In this document: piece after piece, positions 8,783 through 18,606 of the stretch
Numbering within the stretch: the stretch's first letter is position 1
Layout: each line of letters begins with the position of its first letter
Source: CBDFKK01 sp965248815
GTDB taxonomy: Bacteria; Pseudomonadota; Alphaproteobacteria; SMXP01
NCBI GenBank assembly: GCA_965248815.1
Contig: CBDFKK010000008.1
Coordinates: 62,001 to 126,000 of the forward strand
Reading direction: 5' to 3'
Length of the DNA: 64,000 nt
Made by a program: the position numbers and the translations under genes
Notes under the pieces: model-generated
Database searches by the model: none
What the model was told of the DNA's origin: nothing
Seen by the model: the letters and a program-made list of their open reading frames with translations, nothing else

Positions 8783-9853
8783 TTAAATCGACACATCGAT
8801 GTCAAGGATATCGCCCAATTGATCGCCCAGGGCTCCACTGTCGCTGGCCACTTTGGACGTATAGTCATCAAGATTGCCCGCCGATCGCAATGTGGTTTTA
8901 GACGCACGATATTTTGCAAGACGGATGGCGGCCCAGGGCACGAGCAGGCCGAGGGTAAAGACAACCGCAACGACGTTGGTCACGGTGATCCATACGACAC
9001 TCCAAGGTGACATCGCCGAACGAAAACGGTGGCGGCCGTCAAGAATTGCGTTCGTCAAAACAAGATTTGTTAAGCGAGTTGCGACATATACCGGAATAAC
9101 GATGATAGCAAAAAAGACCAGGAACTGCCCTGCAAAAAGGGATATTGGCAAGTCTCCCACTTGCGTTTCTTCTGTAAGTTCAACGCCCGATAAGAGCGCT
9201 GCGCCAATCACACTTCCTATCAGGCCCAGACCGATCAATAAAAGCAGTGCTTCCAAATAAATAAAATAAAAGCGACCAAGAGGGAGATCGGCGTTAAGCG
9301 GCCTATCCCCGAACCGGTGGTTGTTGACGATGAAAGCGCGTGAAGCGCGCGAGGCCACCGGCATGAGCAGCCCCAAACTTAAAAAACCGGCAATGGGCCA
9401 TAAGATGAGCGCAATGAAGGCTTGTCCATATGTAGATTGAAAGTCGAACCGCACGTTACGGTAACTCGAATTGCGCGCCGTAAATCTAAGGCTTCGATTA
9501 ATGATCCATGGAACAGCAAAAAATATTGCGATCAGAAGAGGGATCTGAATGAAAGGAATCGGAATTTGAAGAAGGACTAGGACGCCGACCGCGATTATTC
9601 TCCCCTTCAAGATTGCTATCGGATTTGCATGATATTCGAAGGAGTGGTCGTCAACCCAGGTATTACCGTAAAAATATCTCGTCGTCCTTACTTTGGCCCA
9701 GGCGGAGTAGATCCCGATCGTCACGATACTGAGTAAGATATTGACAATCCAAATACCAAAATATTCAGACCCGGTTCCCGAAAACGAAAACGGTTTGTCC
9801 TGCAGCTCGTGCAGTTCGGTCTCGGTCGGCTCTGTAGCGTCAACATCGTTCAT
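8783..9853 (-). CDS. DUF898 (YjgN-like) membrane protein
   Basis: 356 residues with six or more transmembrane helices. Motifs include PFSFSGTGSEYFGIW at the N-terminus, TIGIYSAWAKVR, and repeats of the same pattern (TLGLLVPWAAIRLAKYR) near the C-terminus, typical of DUF898. Biochemical role unknown. It is the first gene of the probable two-gene operon with the M48 peptidase. Confidence 0.9.
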   Translation of the reverse strand: MNDVDATEPTETELHELQDKPFSFSGTGSEYFGIWIVNILLSIVTIGIYSAWAKVRTTRYFYGNTWVDDHSFEYHANPIAILKGRIIAVGVLVLLQIPIPFIQIPLLIAIFFAVPWIINRSLRFTARNSSYRNVRFDFQSTYGQAFIALILWPIAGFLSLGLLMPVASRASRAFIVNNHRFGDRPLNADLPLGRFYFIYLEALLLLIGLGLIGSVIGAALLSGVELTEETQVGDLPISLFAGQFLVFFAIIVIPVYVATRLTNLVLTNAILDGRHRFRSAMSPWSVVWITVTNVVAVVFTLGLLVPWAAIRLAKYRASKTTLRSAGNLDDYTSKVASDSGALGDQLGDILDIDVSI

Positions 9854-9968
9854 GCTCGCCCCCTACCCGCACCGGAATCGGCCGGCGCCTTATAGAGACT
9901 AGAGCAGCAGTAGAAATAAATCATTACTGCGACCGCTCTCGGCACAGACAATTCCCGCCATATAGGAT

Positions 9969-10961
9969 TTAGAACTCGTAGAGAACTGATGCTTTTGTCG
10001 TGGTATCGAGGCCTTGGGTCCCCACCGGTGGGCTATCGTTATAGCGAATGGCGTATGACAGCCGCGCTTTCAAGGCCTCTGTAATTGCCAAATCAAGCGC
10101 AATCAGATTGTCGACGGTCATACCCCCATCGACGATCACCGTGGTTTCATTGAGCAATGCGGCCGACTCAGTAATGATCCAATTGAATTTGCTACGCGCG
10201 ATTCCGGCGGGATCCACATCGACCTGGTTGGCCGTGCTGGGCTTGTCGATCCGGACGGCAGGGCCCGCTTCGACGCGCCATTCAATCGGCTCGCCTTTGA
10301 AGACATAATAGCCAAGACCGCCCGCGGTCGTAATGCGATAGTCAAAACCGCTAAATTGATCGTCGATGTAGCCTACGTTGGCAAAAGCATAGAGCCGATC
10401 ATTGATGGTTCGATTGATTTGCGTATCAACCGCAAAGCGCTGCTTGTTGGTCGTGCCGTTGGAGCTTTGAAAATAGAAAGCAGTTTTGAGTTCAAACAGC
10501 CAAAGGTCAGTCTGCCGTACCAGTTCTAGGCCGGCAGATATCGCCTTTTCATCCGTATTGCCCGTATTGAGCGTGCCCCCAATTTCAACCCGGCCATCCC
10601 AAGTTGAAGGCGAAAAGAACCCCGCCGAAGGCGGAGGCTCGATGGCTGAAGCTTCGGCGACCACCTGTTCCCGAAACTGCGGCGGCGGCAGACCAAGGAC
10701 CACGGCAACTTCAGCCGCGCGCGCCGGAGCCGCAGCTGTGACGATCGCCAAAATTTCTGCCGCACTTTCGGGCACAACATCGGCGGCGATTTGAACGGTC
10801 GGTAACAAATGCGCACCGTCGTCTTTGGTCACTGCCTTTTCAATCATAAGCCGCACTGGCTCTGGAAAGTCGTCTGCCGACCAAACCGGCGAGACAATCA
10901 AAATGCAGAAAAGGCAAAGCCACAAAGAGTGAAGAATACGATCAACGGCATCTGCACGCAT
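9969..10961 (-). CDS. DUF481-family outer-membrane beta-barrel protein
   Basis: 330 residues with a signal peptide ending near VWSAD. An alanine-rich, probably helical region (residues 30-110) is followed by a C-terminal barrel: WDGRVEIGGTLNTGNTDEKAISAGLEL, alternating strands, and a terminal aromatic residue in ASVLYEF, the usual outer-membrane insertion signal. DUF481 proteins resemble YdiY; function unknown. Confidence 0.87.
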   Translation of the reverse strand: MRADAVDRILHSLWLCLFCILIVSPVWSADDFPEPVRLMIEKAVTKDDGAHLLPTVQIAADVVPESAAEILAIVTAAAPARAAEVAVVLGLPPPQFREQVVAEASAIEPPPSAGFFSPSTWDGRVEIGGTLNTGNTDEKAISAGLELVRQTDLWLFELKTAFYFQSSNGTTNKQRFAVDTQINRTINDRLYAFANVGYIDDQFSGFDYRITTAGGLGYYVFKGEPIEWRVEAGPAVRIDKPSTANQVDVDPAGIARSKFNWIITESAALLNETTVIVDGGMTVDNLIALDLAITEALKARLSYAIRYNDSPPVGTQGLDTTTKASVLYEF

Positions 10962-11091
10962 ATTTGTATTGTTCCAGTTGCGCCCTAAATCTGGGGAGAG
11001 AATCGGTATGATATTTGAGAGTTTACTAAAGAGCGAATAGACGTGCGACTGTGCGAACTGATTCGCTATAGAAGAATCAATTACGCCGAAG

Positions 11092-11553
11092 TCACTTCAG
11101 CACTTTTTCCATGAAAACGCTCAAAGGATCAAACTTATATGAGCCAAACGGATCACATATTTTGTATCCGTGCTTGCGATATAAGCCGATCGCTTCGGTT
11201 TGTTTAGTACCGGTTTCCAATCGAATGAGCGCAACGCCGATTTGGCGCGCCTCTGCTTCTAGTGCAACAAGCAACTCCCGTCCTAATCCCAACCCGCGCG
11301 AAGATGGTTCGACATAAAGGCTCTTGAGTTCGGCAATATCATCTTCTTTTGTCACCAAGGCCCCATATCCGACGGCGGCGCCATCTTTTCGTGCCACCAT
11401 GAACCGAACATGGGGTTGCGACAAACGTTCCGCATCAAAAAAGTGATTGTTTTCAGTAGGATACATAGCGGAGAGTGCTGCTTGTGATGCTTCTAGGAGA
11501 ACTCTGACGTCGTGAGACCTAGGTGATTCAAGCTTGAGCTTAATATCCGACAC
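11092..11553 (-). CDS. GNAT-family N-acetyltransferase
   Basis: 153 residues. The acetyl-CoA binding motif is seen as LYVEPSSRGLGLGRELLVALE, followed by LIRLETGTKQTEAIGLYRKHGYK, the common C-terminal GNAT pattern. Translation probably begins at a GTG. Substrate cannot be read from the sequence. The downstream region toward 10961 holds no gene. Confidence 0.9.
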   Translation of the reverse strand: MSDIKLKLESPRSHDVRVLLEASQAALSAMYPTENNHFFDAERLSQPHVRFMVARKDGAAVGYGALVTKEDDIAELKSLYVEPSSRGLGLGRELLVALEAEARQIGVALIRLETGTKQTEAIGLYRKHGYKICDPFGSYKFDPLSVFMEKVLK

Positions 11554-11574
11554 GCTTCCGCCCTATCTGCTTCA

Positions 11575-12543
11575 TCAATCTATCGAAAGCGCAACGCGAA
11601 AACCCACGTGACCGCTGCGATCGTCGGGCGCGGTCCCATAGCGTGCCGCAGGTCGGTTGAGAAAGGTAAACGTGAACCACGAGCCACCGCGCAGCGCCCT
11701 CAGTTCACAAGGCTCGATCTGTCAAGGTACGCCATTATGACTAGCACCGACGTACGACTCTTGAAAACAATCGGACTGCCATTCCCAAACGTTGCCAAGC
11801 GTATCGTAAAGGCCAAAGGCATTGGGCGCGAACATTCCGACGGGCGAGGTGTAAACATAGCCGTCTTCGCAATCGAATACTGTTTCACTAGAGTATTTCG
11901 TGCTCCTGTGGACGGCGACCCGTGACTTGTCCGAAACGTTGGCGTTCGCACATATGGCGGTGAGCTCCTCTCCCCATGGCCACGCCGTTATCGCACCCGC
12001 GCGCGTGACATATTCGCGTTCGCTTTCGCTGGGCAGGCGATAAGAGGCGCCAGTGATTTGTGACAACCAGTCTACATACGCCTTGGCATCGTTCCAACTG
12101 ACGCATACGGCGGGATCACGATTGGTTTGAGGAAAGCCCGGATCCGTCCACGTGAGACCATTTTGTTGTTCATACTTGTCTACTGCAATATTCCAAGACC
12201 AACATGTAGCTTGTTCTTTTCGGTTCGTTGAACGTACAAAGGCAAAGTACTCAGCTTTCGTCACAGGATATTTTCCAACCGCAAACGCGCTCGTCAACTC
12301 AACCTCTTGCGCCGGCGTTTGATAGGAAGCAAAAGGTTCGGGCACACCTGCGCTCGATAAATCTTTGAGCGTTGTACCCATCACAAAGGCGCCGGCCGGA
12401 ATATGGACCATTTCCGGGCAGTCGGCGCAGTCTTTGAAGCTTTCAAGAGACTCAGCCGCCACGTTCCTTACGTCAAAAGATCCGTGACAGATGAAGGCAC
12501 TACATACACTCGAAATGAAGACCCATGAACGGTGCAGATCCAT
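11575..12543 (-). pseudogene. Formylglycine-generating-enzyme (SUMF1)-like protein with in-frame TGA
   Basis: The family pattern runs MVHIPAGAFVMGT, KYPVTKAEYFAF, RLPSESEREYVTRAG, FGLYDTLGNVWEW. The frame hits TGA at 11722-11724 after HNGVP. The same frame then continues for about 48 codons with the expected C-terminus (ALRGGSWFTF, HVGFRVA). So a single nonsense codon, probably a TGG to TGA change, interrupts an otherwise complete gene. The leader looks like a signal peptide. Activity would need readthrough. Confidence 0.8.
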
Positions 12544-12570
12544 CGCTAATGCTCTTCTTTCAGCGAGGAG

Positions 12571-13138
12571 CTAGTTTTCAACTTCTTCGTCGCCCAAGAA
12601 TGGCGGGAAAGCCCACAGGCGCCATAATTTGCCAGCCTTTATTTCGTAGATAGCAAGCGTTTTCAGGACTTCTTTTGAGCCGTCCTCGTTGAGAAATTGT
12701 TCAACCTCGTATTGGAACGCCAAGATTGCCAATGACGGCGATGGGCGCAGAGACAAGGCCCAAGTAGCGGTCGAAGAAATCGCCTTCGTAGAGGGTCTTG
12801 GTTCTTTCATAAGTGACATCAAGGCCGCTTGCCCTCGTCACTGCGCCCTTCACAGAAACCTTGTTCCACGAATAGTCTTCGGAAAGTTCCGCAACGCTTG
12901 CATCTGTATCTCTATTGAGAAAAGCAAGCAACGAACGCGCCATGACTTCTTTGGTCGCTTGGGCCTGTCCTTCGTCGAGCAACACGGGGGTATTGTCGAG
13001 GAGGTTCTTGTAGTCATCGTAACTTTGACCTTGTGACGGAAAATCATCGGCAAGAAGTTTCATGGTGCCAAACGCCACAATTGCGCCGAAAAGAAAAAAT
13101 CCGGCCTGCTTTACGTGGGTGCGAGTGTGCTTCAGCAT
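12571..13138 (-). pseudogene. SnoaL/NTF2-like secreted protein with a frameshift
   Basis: The ATG at 13138 follows GGGAG and begins a signal-anchor (AGFFLFGAIVAFGTMKLLA). The frame reads to SAPIAVIGNL and then ends in a spurious tail. Shifting frame near 12720, equivalent to one extra G in CTTGGCG, continues as AFQYEVEQFLNEDGSKEV and ends WAFPPFLGDEEVEN, a typical NTF2-like final strand set. It may be a real mutation or a sequencing error. Confidence 0.7.
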
Positions 13139-13171
13139 TGTCTCATCTCCCTTTCTCGTCACCGCTGCCTA

Positions 13172-13993
13172 TTACTCCTCCGACATGAAATTGACGCCGT
13201 ATTGGAGCCGTCGATCACTAAAGAGCCCGACGTTACGCCCAATGTAATATCCTGATTTCACTTCGTCCAAAATGAATTGCGCAAAATCAGCATAAGTAAT
13301 GAGCCTGAAGTCGGGCGCGTCCTGATCGACAACGATCTGAAGATCACCGCGCGCCGGCTCGGGCATAAGCTGTGCTGGACGCAGTATCGTAAAGTTGAGG
13401 CCGCTTGCGCCCACGATCTCTTCCATGCGCCGCATGTCTTCATAGATGCCGCGTACCTGCCACAACCATTGTTCGGCGCGGGGCGCATCGTCTGCCGGTT
13501 GCTGCGTTATCGCTTTTTGAGCCCCGATTGAACTTATTGCGACGAGCCAGGAATTGCCATTGGCTTTCATGGCTTCGATCACATTCGTGTAGCCGGTCGA
13601 GAAGAGATCCGTTTTGGCGATCTCTTGGCTCATGTCGACGCGTGGACCAAACACAGCGACGACGATTTCCGTTCCCGTGAGGACCGCCTCTAGGGACGCG
13701 CGGTCGTAGACGTCTCCCTTAACAATCGTAAGACGCTCATCGCTGATCGTGACGGCATCCGGCCGTCGGGCGATGCCGATCACCTTATGACCGGCCCCGA
13801 TTGCAATGGGGACTAGTGTCTCGGCTGTGCGGGCTGTCGCCCCGATGATGACGATGGTGGGACGACCTTCATCGGCATGGCCAGGTGATGGAAAACAACA
13901 CACAAATAAAGTCGATAGCAGAATGATAGTGTAACGGATCTTGAACCGCCACGACGGGACGCTGTAGATCACTCGTATTCGACCTATGTTCAT
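13172..13993 (-). CDS. NAD(P)-binding (NmrA/SDR-extended) protein with signal peptide
   Basis: 273 residues. After a hydrophobic leader ending near GHADEG the Rossmann motif TIVIIGATARTAETLVP appears, then VKGDVYDRASLEAVL and VAISSIGAQ, as in atypical NmrA-like SDRs. The leader predicts export or anchoring, which is odd for this family. It lies about 30 bp upstream of the frameshifted SnoaL gene on the same strand, so the two were probably cotranscribed. Confidence 0.82.
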   Translation of the reverse strand: MNIGRIRVIYSVPSWRFKIRYTIILLSTLFVCCFPSPGHADEGRPTIVIIGATARTAETLVPIAIGAGHKVIGIARRPDAVTISDERLTIVKGDVYDRASLEAVLTGTEIVVAVFGPRVDMSQEIAKTDLFSTGYTNVIEAMKANGNSWLVAISSIGAQKAITQQPADDAPRAEQWLWQVRGIYEDMRRMEEIVGASGLNFTILRPAQLMPEPARGDLQIVVDQDAPDFRLITYADFAQFILDEVKSGYYIGRNVGLFSDRRLQYGVNFMSEE

Positions 13994-14023
13994 TCGGCTA
14001 GTTCCATCCTGGGATAAGGGATT

Positions 14024-14815
14024 CTAAGATTTAACAAATGCCGCTGCAGCGGCTGCCCATTCTTTCGGTTGTTCGTCCGCGATGTCATGGGTGCCGCCTT
14101 CCAACTCCGTATAAGCAAAGTCCGGACGGAGTTCGCGGCAACGCTGGGCGAGATGATAGATGTCATCACCGGTGTTGGTGAGGATCATCGTTGGGCATGC
14201 GATCTTCATGACGTCGGGCTTCATGGGGTGATCGAACGCTGCTCGGAAGCCGTACCACCAAGTATCGCCGGCCCATAGCTGATCGATCAACCGATCATGC
14301 ATGGCGCGCACATTTGTCCAGCCTGGAGAATAGCCAAGGCGGCGCTGCCACGCTTCGATCAAATGACTTCCGTCTTTTTTCGGAGGCACAGGCTCAAGGG
14401 CCATTGAGCCAAACTGTTCAACTTCTTTCTCGTTGAACACCGGCGGCCCGCTCATAGTGAGTGACGCAATGCGTTCAGGATGCCGTACTGCAAGCCGGCA
14501 CATGATCATAGCGCCGGTATGGTGGCCCAATGCGTGAACGCGATCCAAACTCAATCGCTCGAGTACAGCTTCAAACGCATCCGCATAATCGTCAACCGCC
14601 GGAGCCGCGGGAGGGACATCAGACTCGCCGTAGCCCGGCGTATCAACGGCGATGGCGCGCAGGCCATGGTCCGCGAAATGCGGCAGCACGGCGGCAAACA
14701 TCCGCGAATTTACCGGCGATTGATGCGCAAGCACGAGCGGAATGCCTTCTCCCGCTTCGCGATAGTGGATCTGCCCAAACGGACCGTCTACGTAGCCTTT
14801 TCTAATTCTAACCAT
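14024..14815 (-). CDS. Alpha/beta hydrolase
   Basis: 263 residues without a signal peptide. Oxyanion region LVLAHQSPVNSR, nucleophile elbow GHHTGAMI (His/Thr-flanked, with Thr where Ser is usual), an acid in NTGDDIYH and the histidine in EGGTHDI. The expected G-x-S-x-G elbow reads GHHTG, so the nucleophile Ser is apparently Thr. That is unusual, and it may be a non-hydrolytic member or a variant enzyme. Substrate unknown. Confidence 0.82.
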   Translation of the reverse strand: MVRIRKGYVDGPFGQIHYREAGEGIPLVLAHQSPVNSRMFAAVLPHFADHGLRAIAVDTPGYGESDVPPAAPAVDDYADAFEAVLERLSLDRVHALGHHTGAMIMCRLAVRHPERIASLTMSGPPVFNEKEVEQFGSMALEPVPPKKDGSHLIEAWQRRLGYSPGWTNVRAMHDRLIDQLWAGDTWWYGFRAAFDHPMKPDVMKIACPTMILTNTGDDIYHLAQRCRELRPDFAYTELEGGTHDIADEQPKEWAAAAAAFVKS

Positions 14816-14914
14816 GTCAAGAGGTTGCCTGATTTGTTCTTCGTGATGTCATTCAAAGACAAGCTGAGCCAGAATAGACCTCAATTCTAGCTGTGTAACC
14901 CTTGGAGCTCCGCA

Positions 14915-15385
14915 ATGACCGCTATCCTTCGACCTGTTCTGGTATCCTTACTCATTCTCTGCCTGCCCGCTGCAGCTTCGGCAGACGTGGAAATCAAACG
15001 TTGGAATCCGGAGGGCCTATCCCAACCCATCGGATATTCCCAAGTCGTTACGGTGATGGGAAGTGGCAAGACCATTTATCTTGGCGGCAAGGCCGGCATA
15101 AACCCAGACGACAGCTTTCCTGAAAGCTTAGAAGACCAGTCCGATTTGACATTCGAGAACATCCGCATCGCCTTGGAAGCGGCCGATGCGACGGCAGAGG
15201 ATGTTGTTGAAATTGAGATTTTCATTGTGGATTTAGCAAATGTCGATCCAACACCCGTCTATAAAGACGTTCGCAATTTCTTTCCTACAGGTCACAAACC
15301 CGCGTCAATGGTCATCGGCGTTTCCGCCCTCGCCTATGAAGGCCTTGCGGTTGAAATCAACGTCATCGCCGTTGTGAATGATTGA
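14915..15385 (+). CDS. RidA/YjgF-family protein with signal peptide
   Basis: 156 residues. A Sec signal peptide (ILRPVLVSLLILCLPAAASA) precedes a RidA-like domain: IYLGGKAGINPDD, TFENIRIALEAADAT, FFPTGHKPASMVIGVSALAYEGLAVEINVIAV. Cytosolic RidA hydrolyses reactive enamines. The conserved RidA arginine that contacts substrate is replaced by His-Lys here (GHKPASM), so the enamine activity is doubtful. A GGAG lies just before the ATG. Confidence 0.87.
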   Translation: MTAILRPVLVSLLILCLPAAASADVEIKRWNPEGLSQPIGYSQVVTVMGSGKTIYLGGKAGINPDDSFPESLEDQSDLTFENIRIALEAADATAEDVVEIEIFIVDLANVDPTPVYKDVRNFFPTGHKPASMVIGVSALAYEGLAVEINVIAVVND

Positions 15386-15409
15386 GTTTTTCCTGCATGC
15401 CGCGCGAGA

Positions 15410-16204
15410 TTACCGATAAGGTTTGACATTGCCCTTGCGAATAGCCTTGCGCATGCGCTTAGCGATATTGCCGGCAGCATAACGCGCAATCGGACTTACC
15501 GGCGCGTCAGTATAATATTCAGCGTCGAGCCAATCGCGTTCTGTCCAATATTCGTGGTTCTTAGTGCCTTTCTGTCCACGGGTCATATTTTGCATCGCAC
15601 GAAAGTTTACAAGCTGCTTAAACTTCACTTGCTGGAGCCCGCCCTTCCCGATTGCGTCAACAAACTGTCGCGCCACGTCTTCAGTGCACTCGTCGACCAG
15701 CGTCTTGTATTTATCTTTGTGCATTTGCGAGCTCGAAATTCCGAGACGAGTGACGACATCGCAGCCCCAGGCTGCCGCCGTGCCTTCTAAAAAATCCAAT
15801 ACGACATTATGCCCGCCCCCGGACGCAGTCGCCGTCACCACAGCCTTCTTGCCAAAGAAACTGGGCCGGTTGCGTTTCCACATGAAAAATTCAAGAAAAT
15901 TTTTCATCAGGCCGGTCACATTAAATGTATGTACGGGCGCGCCGAGGATCAGGCCGTCCGCTGCATCCATCTTTTTGGTTACCGGCCCAACTTTAGCAAA
16001 TTCCGGGCACGCCTCTTCACCCACGCTAACGCATGACAGACAGCCGTCGCAAAATGGCAGGTCGAGACGCTCAAGAAAAACATAATCGACCACGGTCGGT
16101 CTGACTTCATTCATCTTGTCTTCGATCTGCCGGATGACTTTATAGGTATAGCTTTCCTCGTTCCGGGGAGAACCGATGAAAGCGACGATATTTAGCGGTG
16201 TCAT
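15410..16204 (-). CDS. Flavodoxin-fold NADPH-dependent FMN reductase / multimeric flavodoxin
   Basis: 264 residues from the ATG at 16204. GSPRNEESYTYKV is the phosphate loop of the NADPH-dependent FMN reductase family, followed by CDGCLSCV (a Cys-x-x-Cys-x-x-Cys pattern) and LGAPVHTFNVTGLMKNFLEFF. Likely a cytosolic flavin-dependent reductase. The C-terminal extension of about 60 residues rich in basic residues is longer than usual. Confidence 0.85.
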   Translation of the reverse strand: MTPLNIVAFIGSPRNEESYTYKVIRQIEDKMNEVRPTVVDYVFLERLDLPFCDGCLSCVSVGEEACPEFAKVGPVTKKMDAADGLILGAPVHTFNVTGLMKNFLEFFMWKRNRPSFFGKKAVVTATASGGGHNVVLDFLEGTAAAWGCDVVTRLGISSSQMHKDKYKTLVDECTEDVARQFVDAIGKGGLQQVKFKQLVNFRAMQNMTRGQKGTKNHEYWTERDWLDAEYYTDAPVSPIARYAAGNIAKRMRKAIRKGNVKPYR

Positions 16205-16330
16205 ATCCGTGCCTGCGCCATAGCGGCTCACTCTAGATAGCAGTCAGCACAATACCTGCAACGACCGCAGATACCAAACCTTGCACATATGCCGAAAAAA
16301 ACAGCGGCCCGCATTTCACCGCCCAGTAGG

Positions 16331-17168
16331 TTAAAGAATACCGGCTATAGTGGATGAATTGGTCTCGTCTTTCGGGTTACTGTCCGCAATCCATTTGGTA
16401 AGCGCTGACTTCAACTTCTCGCCATCTATCGGTTTACCAATATAGTCGTCCATACCTACAGCCAAGCATTTTTGACGATCTCCCGACATTGACTCGGCAG
16501 TGAGCGCAATGATCGGAATTCGAGTGGTCCCTTCTGATTTGCGTTCTATTTCGCGAATATGTTTTGTCGCTTGCAAACCATCCATTACCGGCATTTGTAC
16601 ATCCATCAACAGAATAGCAAATGCGCCCACAGCGAAACAGTCTACGGCTTGCTTTCCTGTCTCGACAAGCGTCACGTCAAACCCCAATTGCTGCAAATGC
16701 TCCTGAATGACGAGCTGATTTACAGGATTGTCTTCGGCAACCAGCACTGACAGCAGACCGCCGAGACTCTCTTCCGTCTCAGCCACATGAACAGCTGCCG
16801 GCAAGCTATCGCGCAATTCGATCTTATCTAGCAACGCCCGCGACGCGCGCTTAAATCGAACAGTGAACCAGAACTCGGATCCTTTGCCTTCTCGACTCCT
16901 GACGCCAATTTCACCGCCCATCAAGGCTGCCAATTCGCCAGAAATTGCCAGCCCTAAGCCTGTTCCGCCGAACTTTCGGGTAGATGAGTTGTCCGCTTGT
17001 TCAAAGGCACCAAAGAGTCTCTTTTGATCTTTGTCAGATATACCAATACCGGTATCGGTAACTTTAAACCGGATACCGACGGACTGCCAATCGTACGAGA
17101 CAAGACTGACACTAACATCGATGCCTCCGGTTACAGTGAATTTCACGGAATTTCCGATTAGGTTGACC
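16331..17168 (-). pseudogene. Hybrid sensor histidine kinase/response regulator, N-terminus removed by IS-A
   Basis: What remains begins in the ATPase domain (QVNLIGNSVKFT = N box; DTGIGI; FGGTGLGLAI) and continues into a receiver domain (VLVAEDNPVNQLV, LLMDVQMPVMDG with the phospho-acceptor Asp, IALTA, GKPI). The sensor and dimerisation domains are cut off by the IS-A end at 17169. Signal and partner unknown. Probably inactive. Confidence 0.88.
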
Positions 17169-17254
17169 TGTCCGGCGTCAGCACTCATGGGACAGATTGA
17201 GGGAATTGCGTAAGGGAGAGTTTTTGGCCCATCGTCACACGAGAGGAGTGGACG

Positions 17255-17629
17255 ATGAGAGACAAAACAGTGCGCCATCAAGAAGCTGCGGAACGTACAG
17301 TCAAGGATATTCGCCGCTGGACGCGCAAACGCTATTCAGCTGAAGAGAAGATACGGATTGTGCTTGCCGGACTTCGCGGCGAAGACAGCATTGCCGAGCT
17401 TTGCCGTCAGGAAGGCATCGCTCAGGGCATGTATTACACCTGGTCGAAGGAGTTTCTTGAAGCTGGCAAGAAGCGGCTTTCGGGGGATACCGCCCGCCAG
17501 GCGTCCTCGGGCGAGGTCAAGGACCTGCGCCGCGAGAGGCATGACCTCAAGGAAGCGCTTGCCGAACAGGTGCTGGAGAACCGGCTGCTTAAAAAAAGCA
17601 TGATCGGGGATGGGGGAGACGGCGCATGA
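17255..17629 (+). CDS. IS-A OrfA (copy 2, divergent N-terminal half)
   Basis: 124 residues, same plan as the other OrfA copies (RYSAEEKIRIVLAGLRGED helix-turn-helix; NRLLKKSMIG coiled-coil end). Residues 1-70 differ at many positions from copies 1, 3 and 4, but the last 55 are identical. GAGAGGAG lies before the ATG. It overlaps orfB by ATGA. Confidence 0.87.
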   Translation: MRDKTVRHQEAAERTVKDIRRWTRKRYSAEEKIRIVLAGLRGEDSIAELCRQEGIAQGMYYTWSKEFLEAGKKRLSGDTARQASSGEVKDLRRERHDLKEALAEQVLENRLLKKSMIGDGGDGA

Positions 17630-18606
17630 GATATCCTGCATCCGAGAAGGCCGAGATCATCGGACTGGTTGAGCAATCACATCTGCCAGTTAAACGCACG
17701 CTGGATACACTCGGCATCCCGGCAACGACGTTTTACCGATGGTACGACCGGTATTTGCGTGGTGGCGTACAAGCATTGGAAGACCGGTCTCCCAAGCCAA
17801 AACGCGTGTGGAACCGCATCCCCGATGATATTCGAGAGCGGATCGTCGATATGGCTCTTCAGGAACCGGAACTGAGCCCGCGCGAGTTGGCAGTGCGGTT
17901 CACTGATACGCAAAGCTATTTTGTATCCGAAGCTTCAGTGTATCGCCTGCTCAAAGCTCTTGATCTGATTACCAGCCCGGCCTTCGTGGTCATCAAGGCT
18001 GCCAATGAGTTCCGCGACAAGACCACGGCGCCAAATCAAATGTGGCAGACCGACTTCACCTACCTCAAGGTCATCGGCTGGGGCTGGTTTTATCTCTCTA
18101 CGATTCTTGATGACTTCTCGCGCTACATCATTGCGTGGAAGCTGTGCACCACGATGAGAGCTGAAGACGTCACTGATACGTTGGAAATGGCTCTGGAGGC
18201 ATCGGGTTGCGATCAGGCAAATGTCGCACACAAGCCGCGTCTGCTATCTGACAATGGTTCAAGTTATATTGCCGGCGATCTTGCTGACTGGATGGATGAT
18301 CAAGGCATGAGGCATGTTCGCGGCGCGCCGTATCATCCGCAAACGCAAGGCAAAATCGAGCGTTGGCATCAAACGCTCAAGAACCGCATCTTGCTGGAAA
18401 ACTATTACCTACCTGGCGATCTTGAAGCGCAGATCGATGAGTTCGTGGGTCACTACAATCACCAGCGCTATCACGAGAGTCTGCAAAACCTCACGCCCGC
18501 AGATGTTTACTTTGGGCGCGGCCAAACCATTCTATTGCAAAGAGAAAGGATCAAGCGAAAAACGATCGAGCATCGGCGCTTGCAACACAGCAAAGCCGCT
18601 GCTTAA
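17626..18606 (+). CDS. IS-A transposase OrfB (copy 2)
   Basis: 326 residues with intact DDE residues (WQTDFTYL, LSDNGSSY, GKIERWHQ). It differs from the other full copies only within about the first 28 residues (EKAEIIGLVEQSHLPVKRTL), supporting a mosaic origin. Probably functional in principle. Confidence 0.88.
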   Translation: MRYPASEKAEIIGLVEQSHLPVKRTLDTLGIPATTFYRWYDRYLRGGVQALEDRSPKPKRVWNRIPDDIRERIVDMALQEPELSPRELAVRFTDTQSYFVSEASVYRLLKALDLITSPAFVVIKAANEFRDKTTAPNQMWQTDFTYLKVIGWGWFYLSTILDDFSRYIIAWKLCTTMRAEDVTDTLEMALEASGCDQANVAHKPRLLSDNGSSYIAGDLADWMDDQGMRHVRGAPYHPQTQGKIERWHQTLKNRILLENYYLPGDLEAQIDEFVGHYNHQRYHESLQNLTPADVYFGRGQTILLQRERIKRKTIEHRRLQHSKAAA

